Positions 49,851 through 64,000 of a stretch of DNA of 64,000 bases are shown piece after piece. Under the pieces are notes generated by a model that saw only the letters and a list, made by a program, of their open reading frames with translations, searched no databases and was not told the origin of the DNA. The position numbers were made by a program, and so were the translations under genes. Position 1 is the first letter of the stretch. The number at the start of each line of letters is the position of its first letter. This DNA is from Apus apus (Eukaryota > Chordata > Aves > Apodiformes > Apodidae), in contig NC_067283.1 of assembly GCF_020740795.1 (NCBI RefSeq), positions 39,545,659-39,609,658 of the forward strand. Direction: 5' to 3'.

Positions 49851-51425
49851 AGATTGAGGTATGGAAAGTGTGAAGAGACAGGAAGCCTATTCCTCCTGTC
49901 ACACCATTTCCATCTAGACTGGGAATGGAGAAGGAAAGAAAGGGCGTTCCCTTAAAAAATTTAATTGAGTAGAGACATAAATCTAGAGTCAGTTCACTGG
50001 AGTAAATTAAGTTTGGCTGATGTGAACATCAAGGAAGTGAAACCTTTTGACTGGGTGCCCAAGGGAGGAGAGTAGAGAAGATAAGAGGCAGGTGATGAAA
50101 GGGATGCAGGAGGTTAGAAACGTGAACAGGTTAGAGCCGAAACAACATTGTGCTCTGCGTCCTCCTTTTCCCATTCCAACAGCTTGGAAGTGTGTGACAG
50201 AGCTGATGAAAGAGCCTGCAACAAAGAGAAGGAGACACCAAGACCAATTTTCAGTTATAAGCTTTTTCTTTTTTAGAATTCAAGCTTACACAGTTATCTA
50301 TGCCCACTATATTCATAATTACATTTTAATATCTGCATACAAAAGCTATGTAAAAATTATTTTCTTCCCCCAAATATACAAATTTTCTCTTTAGAGTTTA
50401 AAACATTTGTGATCACAGATTTTTTTTTTTTTTAATATATTTTAGGCTGAAAAAATATTACCAATCTAGCATAACTCTTAACACTGTTTGCAAAAAAATA
50501 CATCATCCAAAGTACTTTGTTTTGTATCGCATGGTGTAATGTTTGCCTTACCCTCAGGGCATGAAACTGATATAAAAAAATTAAACAAATAAGCAAAACC
50601 CACAGACCTCACAGACAAAGTAAGAAGTCCTCCCAACCAACTTCATAAAAACAAATAAAAAACCCAAACCACCCTTCTCTTCAAAAAAAGTACGAATGAG
50701 TAATTCGATGTATTTATGAGCAAACTAAAAAATGAAGAGTGCTAAGGAAGGAGGAAAAGAGAAAAAGAAATTACAGTATGTCAGCTAGTTCATGCCCTGA
50801 TACTATCTTTACCAACATTAAATGTGTAATTAAATAAAGTGTCTTTTAATGTTTTACATTGTGCTCAGTAATTCACACAAATTTAATCTACACCCGGGTG
50901 CTGATGTAGATTTACATTTGATTGTCTTGTGCATAAACAAGGTTAGCTTTTAAAGAAGGTAAAACTGTGCAATGGACAGTCACAAACATCTTATTACCTG
51001 CACAATATTGCTTTTTGAAGGCGACATCAGTCAATGTGGATACACACAAATAATGCATACTCTGCATTTGCTAACATCTATATGACACACTAAAACTTTG
51101 TGATAAGGCCAAACCTTTTTTTTTGTTTGTTTTTAATTTTAAAGCAAAAATATACCATAGTAAAAAAAAAATGTGCTCACACCGTTTTGAGTCTTTAAGT
51201 GGAAAATAAATCTCTATCACACTAGAATAAAATTCTCTCTATAAAATTTAAATACGGATCACTTCATTGCTATATCAAAAGGAAACATCTGGCAATCATT
51301 TGCAGATGATCACAACAACAAGACACATTAAGAGGTCCTGTCGCCTCTTCCTTTGTGAAAAGATAAATGTCGAACACTTTCAATTGCTCTCACCGTGAGA
51401 GGAATACACTCCTTGGTTGTGGATT

Positions 51426-51431
51426 TTTATT
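51426..51431 (-). terminator. THRB: candidate poly(A) signal of THRB (AATAAA on minus strand)
   Basis: TTTATT on the + strand is the canonical AATAAA in THRB sense, 4.2 kb past the stop codon. The downstream (lower-coordinate) sequence is only weakly GU-rich. Variant ATTAAA signals further downstream (50845, 50326) could be used instead. Confidence 0.35.
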
Positions 51432-54400
51432 CTGTCACTGAAAAAGGTTTAGCCTTAGGAATGCTGGCTACATTTCAAAACCGTAAGACTGAGTTTTATA
51501 ATTTATGATTCATGCAGCAAAAAGTCAATATGACACATACAGGTTAGAGTTCCATAGCATAAAAATACATCACTAGCAATGACATGCTCCGCTTGCGATC
51601 AACAGCCCTGTCTTGGCAGATTTCTGATAGAAATGGTCTCTCTGGACAGTTTTTTCCTCTTTCTGATGCCTGCCTCTGAAGAAGCAAGCAGTCTGCTCCA
51701 AGGATGATTTTGGACCTTGGAGGTCTAACTCTAACATCTACATTTTGGCAGAATGTAAACAGAAATCATTATCACACACTATATATGTCATTATAAATAT
51801 CATAACTTAACTGAGATTACACATGAAATTAATATCTAAATGCACATGTTACTCAGGGCAAAACCATGAACGATGACAAGCAGGCTTGGCAGGAAGAATC
51901 TTCTATGCAAGACCCACAAAAAGACCACAAAGCAAACATGAGAGTTACATGGCACCATCAGAAACAAGACTTTGGACTGCACTGGGAAGTGCACATTTGT
52001 TATTTCACTCAAAAGGCCAGTTCTACAAAGGGTGCTGACTGCAGTGCTGATGTCTGCCACTCAGATGGTCAACCCAGTGGCTCAACCCCACAATAGCTTG
52101 AGACCACTGATACTTCAAAGCAACTATGTCTTTGCAGGACTTAGGCCAGTATCCACTGGTAAGAGACTGCAAGGACATCTCCATGAGTTCCAGTTTTGCT
52201 CTCTTGATCATATAACCCAGGAGTCGTACTCAGGGAGTCAATGACATCACACACAGTAAGACTGGTCGGAGATCAGAGGCTATTAGATGTCAGTACATCA
52301 AATGTGTCAAACTAAGAGCATAGTCTTAGTTTTCAATTGAGGAATACTACAAATCCCCCTCTGTTAATCGGTGCCAGATTCCAACTTACCTAAAAAGCTA
52401 GAAAAGTATGTTGACATATGTCACTTCTGCTTAAAGCACTGCTGAACCTGTCAGAGTTGGTTGCCTGATTTTAGGCACTTCAGTCCATTTGCAATCGCCT
52501 AAGGAAGGAAGCCTGATTCTGCTGAACCCCTATTAACTGCAACTCCAAACTGCATCAGCATCTTGGGAAGTCAGGCCATCAGCTTGGATGCCTAAATGCA
52601 GCCTAAATTCAGACATCCATTTATGTGATGGCTTTCAAAACTTTGTAACTTGCCACCGGAGACCTTGGGGACAAATTGCTGTATGAGCAATGATTTTTAC
52701 AGCAGCCAGTGTGCGAAGTGTTAATTCTCAAACTGCACTGTCTCAAACTGCAGTTCTGTCCACAGCATTTCAAGTTCTTTCATCTCTTGCTGCTTCCCCA
52801 AGTCAATCCAGTAACTCTCATATTTTTTTCTGACCTCGAACCTTTATCTGTTTTTGATTAATGCAGTCCTGACAATCCCAAATGTTCAAAAGACAGTTGT
52901 GAGGGCCCCAGCAGTCATGAGCTAAGTCACCGTTGGGTAGTGACTTCCCACCTAAATAATGAAGATTTAGGCTACTGGTTTTCTTTCTAGCCCAAAGGAT
53001 AGGAACTGTTGACCTTAATGACAAACCGAACAGCAGCAGCACAACTCCAGGAACTAAAGCTCTGAAAAATACATGAAGCATCACGAACCTTGCAGTGAGA
53101 GCACTGTGATTACTACTAGGAGAAATGTGAATGTTTTTGCCCCTGGGTCTCACCTGCAGCACAGTGAAAAGCTTGAACACTAACTCACACTTAGGAGCCA
53201 GGTGAGATACTGGGACTGGCTTTAGGAGGAAATCCATGCTCAGATCTGTAGTAGAATAGAACTCCAAATACATGCACATCTCTCTTTGCAAGTCACTGTG
53301 GGTATAGATGCACGTAATGGATTATCTGTTTTTTTGCTTTGCCTATAGGCTAACAGTTTCCTATCAAGTCACTGCTGAACCAGGTATCTAGCACTCTTTA
53401 CTGACTGTGGATGTTCCTCATCTGAGATACTGCATGAGTACATGTGAGTTCATCGCATAGTCTGGCTTTGGGAATCACATTCCCAAAAGCTAGAAAGTTT
53501 CTAACTCCTTGTCTCCAAGACATAGTGCTCTACACACAATTTGGATAGAGACTGATGTTGTTAATACATATGCTTTGAGTTGGAGCAAACAGAGCCCACA
53601 ACAGAGGTTCTTAAACTTCAGCTAACATTTAAGAACAGATTTCCAATGGTCTGCGTTCCTTGCAACCTGCAAAAAAAACCCCTAAACACCCCACTGTGTT
53701 TTATATACTCACAAAATTGTGTGTACAAACCCCTAAGTGGTAACATCAGTGCTCAGAACTCATCGCAGGTGCATCAAAGAATAAGGAGAACACGATTCCA
53801 CATCCCTGACAACATAGCCAATAGCACTCCAAATATTTTATCAGTAATGTAGGGAAAAGAGGGGTGGAAAGAATTTAACCCCTGACACACCCATGCTGTG
53901 CTCCACCTACAAGGTAAGTTTTCCTGAGTGTCATGTTTTCATGAGGGAATAAACACATAACATATGGGTTTAGTTACAGGACATGAGCTTTGAAAGTCAA
54001 CACATCCAATCTAACAATGCCCACTGACTTACCAAGCAAATATATCAATAAATAGCAGAGAAAGAAACTGGTAAAAATGAATGCAAAACACGAAAGAATG
54101 TGGGGTATAAGGAAGTGCGAAAGACTCGAAGTCTCTGGTTCCCAGGAAGAACAGAAGGATGCTTTTGATGTATCATACAAATTCAGAGAATGGTTTAATA
54201 CAAGTTTATAAAACCCAAGGACAACACTCTTGAATGGAGATGGATGACAGAGAGGAACCTCTACCTATAATGCCCTCATCACCGATCTCCAAACATTCTA
54301 GGACTGTGAGTACTGGCTTGCAGATTTCAGCAGCAGGACATCCTGTCACTGCTCAGTTGGGTTCCTGATAGTGCAGTTAGTGGAAATAAATTAAAGGAAT

Positions 54401-54462
54401 CAAGAGAGTATCTAGCCAAATGAAACACATACAGACACCAAGGAGAGAGAGCCTAACTGATC

Positions 54463-54525
54463 ACACATAAACGCACACGCACACAGGAGAAGGTGAGAGA
54501 GAGAAGGAGAGAAAGAGAAGATAAA
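54463..54525. repeat. CA-rich then GA-rich simple sequence
   Basis: Imperfect ACAC repeats pass into a GAGAGAGAAGGAGAGAAAG purine tract. It lies inside the presumed THRB 3'UTR, where the transcript would carry a UC-rich then GU-rich stretch. Confidence 0.85.
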
Positions 54526-54569
54526 ATATGGAAATATGTTTAAGACATCTGCTGAAGATTTGTAATTAT

Positions 54570-54609
54570 ATATATATATAAAATTATATATCTACGTGCA
54601 TATAAACTT

Positions 54610-54634
<25 letters not shown>
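54570..54634. repeat. TA dinucleotide microsatellite
   Basis: Two (TA)n runs (about 54570-54582 and 54612-54634) are separated by an AT-rich spacer. The repeat is palindromic and could fold in the THRB 3'UTR. Confidence 0.92.
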
Positions 54635-54640
<6 letters not shown>

Positions 54641-55649
54641 CAAAAGATTACTGCCAAGCAACGCTATTTGTACTACTGGGATAAAGCTGTACAGTCTTGA
54701 GTGTCATTAATAACACAGTTGGTTTCTGTCCCATCTGAAGGTCACCCTGTATGTTTCATTCTCCTTATCCTCACTCTGTAAGCATTCACATCTCGAGGAA
54801 TGCCTGCTATCCTGAGAGCCTTCTCCTTCAGAGTGCCGAGTTTTGCACACACCTCAGAAAAAGCAGACTTCACCACTTTCAGGAAAAGCACCTTAAAGGC
54901 TCAAAATCCTCTCCTTATTCTAAAAGACCTTCCAGTGAAGTTACCTGGAGTTCCAATGCAGTAAGGCCTGAAGGCTCTTACTTTCTTATACACATGGAAA
55001 AAATCCAAAAGAGTCCGTCTCTTCTAACACTCTGCATTATTACTTGATTTATGGGGCACAGTTAAACTTAATCTGCTGGAACAATCCTCAGATAATGATG
55101 GGATGGTGCGGATGATGAAGATCCTAGGTCATAATGGTGATTTTTACAGTAGAAACAACCATGAAAACTAGAATTTCATCTCACAAAATGGTCACTTATG
55201 CCCTGCAAAATGAGGTAATACCAGACAGAATTGCCAGGGTCACATTAACAATAGCCTTTTAAACTTGGAGGCCAATTTATTTTCTGCCACTTCAATTTCT
55301 CACTCATATTTTCCAAGCAATGATGTGTGTGAGCTGGTGACGACGCAAGTGCTGGTGAATGAGACTGGTCTGTTTGTATTTTCACTGCTAAGCTGTCAAA
55401 GCATTCACATCAAAGGACTGAAGAACAAATTGCAATAGTCACAAGTACCCGCATTAAAGGGATGTCTTCATCCATGTGTATACAACTGCCCCCCAGCAAC
55501 CCCAAACGAAAACCTGAACAAAAACCCAACCCCACCTCAAGAAACAGAAGAGAACGAAAGAAGAACAAACAGAGGTGAGAAGAGCTGGGCCACGGGATGA
55601 AATGACAGCCAGTAGTGCGACAGGGGGGTGGAGAACTGCTCCAGTTTCT

Positions 55650-62056
<6,407 letters not shown>

Positions 62057-62203
62057 CTCACAAAACATAGGCAACTTTTTGGCAAAATCCACCACTCTTG
62101 TAATCGCTGGTGTGATAATTTTTGTAAACTGGCTGAAGGCTTCTAAATCCACTTTCCCACCTTCTGGGGCATTAACTATTGGTGCCTGCCCAATATCTTC
62201 TGG
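62057..62203 (-). CDS. THRB: THRB exon: start of ligand-binding domain (helices 1-3)
   Basis: The minus-strand exon of 147 bp (49 codons, phase 0 at both ends) lies between a tccttag acceptor and a /gtaaga donor. The product is [20 protein letters not shown], then [20 protein letters not shown], then AKKLPMFCE. It corresponds to human TR beta 1 residues 247-295. The Arg of PAITR is Arg282, which contacts the T3 carboxylate, and FAKKLPMF begins the nuclear-receptor signature completed by the next exon. The exons for the DNA-binding domain, hinge and isoform-specific N-termini lie beyond the right edge; I looked for the hinge exon between 62204 and 64000 and did not find it. Confidence 0.98.
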
Positions 62204-64000
62204 CTAAGGATATAAACAAAGATATTTAAAGGAACAATCTATCTTACAACAAGTATTTTATACTCTAAAAATCCTACCTGGCAATGGAAGATATGCTAAA
62301 ATAAAAAACAACACTATGCACTTTTTAAGTAATGCCCATTATGCCACAAAATGTGAATTTGTTTGTAAGCCATGTGTGAAAGAGGTGACTGCACAGAAAT
62401 ATAGGTAACTGGCAGCCCGCTACCCATCCTGTGTGGGCAGCTGCATTTTTATGCACATGCCATTTCCTCCTTGTGCCTGTATCTGAATATTTGTGGATGT
62501 AGCGTGTGCAACTGTTGTTGAAAAATATAGGCATGTTCTTGTTCCTTACAGGTGCTAAGAACCCCAAAGTTTCTCTAAAAGTGAAGGAAGCTGAGGTGAC
62601 TTGTTACCCCAAGAAGATGCCAAGAGCTTTGCAGAACTGGGCTCTTCTACCTAATCAAAGTGCTAAAACCCTTGCCAGAACAGACTGCTTGGTGTCACAG
62701 AGCTCCAGCCAACTGCCAAAGCCTATTTCCAACACTAGGCTAAAACAACTGATAACTAAGAACAGGCTAACACAAAGCTAGTCTGGATGAAGTGACTAGA
62801 ATTTGAACTAGCCTGGGTTTCAAGCAAAATCTGCGATGAATCACTGAATCATAAAATCATAGAATGGTTAAGGTTGGAAGCGACCTTAAAGATCATCAGG
62901 TTCCAACTTCCTGCCATGGGCAGGGACACCTCACACTAGACCAGGCTGCACAAAGCCTCATCCAACCTGGCCTTAAACACCTCTTTTTATTCCAACTGCA
63001 TTTCAACTTGTTAATCTGATTTTATGACAGTTTGTCAGTATTATTGCTGATTTTAAAAACACACATATCAAAGCTGTTCTGTTTGCTAAGTGTGGCTTTG
63101 TGGTTGTAAAAGACCTGCCAACCATCATGCAGAGGTTCCATTTTGTTCACATTAGAGAGTCAAAAACTGGATACGATCCAGAGAAGAAGGCCTTTAAGAC
63201 TGATGGACTTAATGACATTTACATAAGGTCACTTAAACAGGGGAGGTGCTGAAAGTGCTGTAATAAAAACTTGCGCTCGGCAGTTTTTAAAGCAACACAT
63301 CATAAAAGATCCTTCCACAGCTCTGTCACCAATCTGAATACAAATCTAACTTCCTTCAAGAAAAAAACTCAGTAATGCGTTAATGAAGCGAGCACCAATT
63401 GTAAGAGAACAATGAAGAGGACTGGGCTCAATTATCTAATGGTTCCTACTAAAAAACTCAAATAATCCTAGCCCTAGGCTCCCTCCCTCCCCGAATCTTG
63501 GGAAACTAAACCACATTGTCTGTGTGCTCATGATAAACAAGCTTCATCACTTCCAAGCAAGGAGACCAAATGCTTATAGCCATGCATAACATTGTTAGGA
63601 GAAAGAGAGGACACAGCATTTTCTTGGGAAAGCCAAAAGAAGTTGGCATCACTAGCTAAAGCTACCACACTCCAGAATGGTGTGCAACTGGAGAGCCCTT
63701 GTCACCTAACTCACTTTACTAGGAAAAGAAATCCACACCTCAAAGGAGCTCCTGTTGTTGAAGAACCAGCCTCAGCTGCCTAAGGACTGACCCACAGCTC
63801 CTGAGGCATGCAGTCAGTTCCTCTTACTCTTCAACAGCTTCTGGCAGGAGCTTTCAAGGCTTTCCACCTAGGGCTGGCAGGCCACCCTGGACTTGCCCTT
63901 CTATGCTCACTGGAAAGTGTCAGTGAGCTTTCTACAGTTGCCTTGGAACCACTGGGCTTCAGCAGGTAAGCACTGCAACGTCCAGGAGGCCCTGCAGCAC
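62204..64000 (-). other. THRB: THRB intron (partial)
   Basis: Intron sequence upstream of the 62057-62203 exon in THRB sense, continuing off the window. It holds one CR1 fragment. The 91-codon frame at 62506-62781 (+) and the 63-codon frame at 63592-63783 are not recognisable. Confidence 0.85.
62844..62983 (-). mobile_element. CR1 LINE 3'-end fragment
   Basis: The + strand reads AATCATAGAATGGTTAAGGT then TTGGAAGCGACCTTAAAGAT, CCTGCCATGGGCAGGGACAC and CATCCAACCTGGCCTTAAAC. This is the reverse complement of the CR1 3' region. It is in the THRB sense orientation, about 140 bp, and 5'-truncated. Confidence 0.95.

Larger units (their letters stand above)
50260..55649 (-). other. THRB: THRB 3'UTR (inferred extent)
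   Basis: Downstream of the THRB stop on the minus strand, about 5.4 kb of AT-rich sequence free of CR1 and of the A/B repeat runs to about 50,260, where texture changes. Long 3'UTRs are known for THRB. One minus-strand AATAAA lies at 51426-51431 (TTTATT on +), and ATTAAA occurs at 50326 and 50845, so several ends are possible. Simple repeats lie at 54463-54525 and 54570-54634. The 157-codon frame 52818-53291 (-) inside it is not a protein I recognise. The extent is an inference from composition. Confidence 0.5.

Noticed and set aside
52818..53291. 157-codon minus-strand frame inside the presumed THRB 3'UTR
   Set aside because: No recognisable domain and no splice context, and the region otherwise reads as 3'UTR.
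62506..62781. 91-codon plus-strand frame resembling a basic protein tail
   Set aside because: Lys-rich by composition only; in a THRB intron on the opposite strand with no homology recognised.
62204..64000. Search for the THRB hinge / DNA-binding-domain exon
   Set aside because: No minus-strand sequence encoding the expected hinge or zinc-finger motifs is present, so these exons lie outside the window.

Overview
This is vertebrate nuclear DNA, almost certainly avian. The coding exons read as two nuclear receptors with bird-like residues. The interspersed repeats are CR1 LINE 3' ends that terminate in ATTCTATG-type octamers rather than poly(A), as in birds and other reptiles. There are no prokaryotic features, tRNA or rRNA genes, or CRISPR arrays. 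Most short open frames are chance; the real protein-coding content is six internal or terminal exons.

Layout. (1) Positions 1-14,640 hold the 3' end of NR1D2 (REV-ERB beta) on the + strand: intron, three exons encoding the whole ligand-binding domain (3021-3206, 7014-7224, 11593-11789), and a 3'UTR of about 2.85 kb that most likely ends after the ATTAAA at 14618. (2) Positions 14,640-50,260 are intergenic. They contain CR1 fragments, microsatellites, several low-repeat stretches that may be conserved regulatory DNA, and one notable structure: two directly repeated, rearranged copies of a >4 kb sequence (A, about 28,290-32,870; B, about 40,885-49,850). By eye, identity between A and B rises from about 75-80% at the left to about 98% at the right. 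(3) Positions 50,260-64,000 hold the 3' end of THRB (thyroid hormone receptor beta) on the - strand: a long AT-rich presumed 3'UTR, the terminal coding exon (55650-55891), two further ligand-binding-domain exons (57351-57609, 62057-62203), and introns.

The two genes are convergent (tail to tail). From general knowledge this matches the human NR1D2-THRB arrangement and is the paralogue of the NR1D1-THRA pair. NR1D2 is a haem-binding transcriptional repressor without an AF-2 helix; THRB is a T3-dependent activator with one. In human numbering the haem ligands Cys384 and His568 of NR1D2, and the T3-contacting Arg282, Arg316, Arg320, Asn331 and His435 plus the AF-2 helix of THRB, are all present. 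The DNA-binding-domain exons, promoters and 5' ends of both genes lie outside the window.

The best candidate for something undescribed is the A/B duplication with its mosaic identity. I could not match it to a known repeat family or gene. Identity figures are hand counts over the stated blocks, not alignments.
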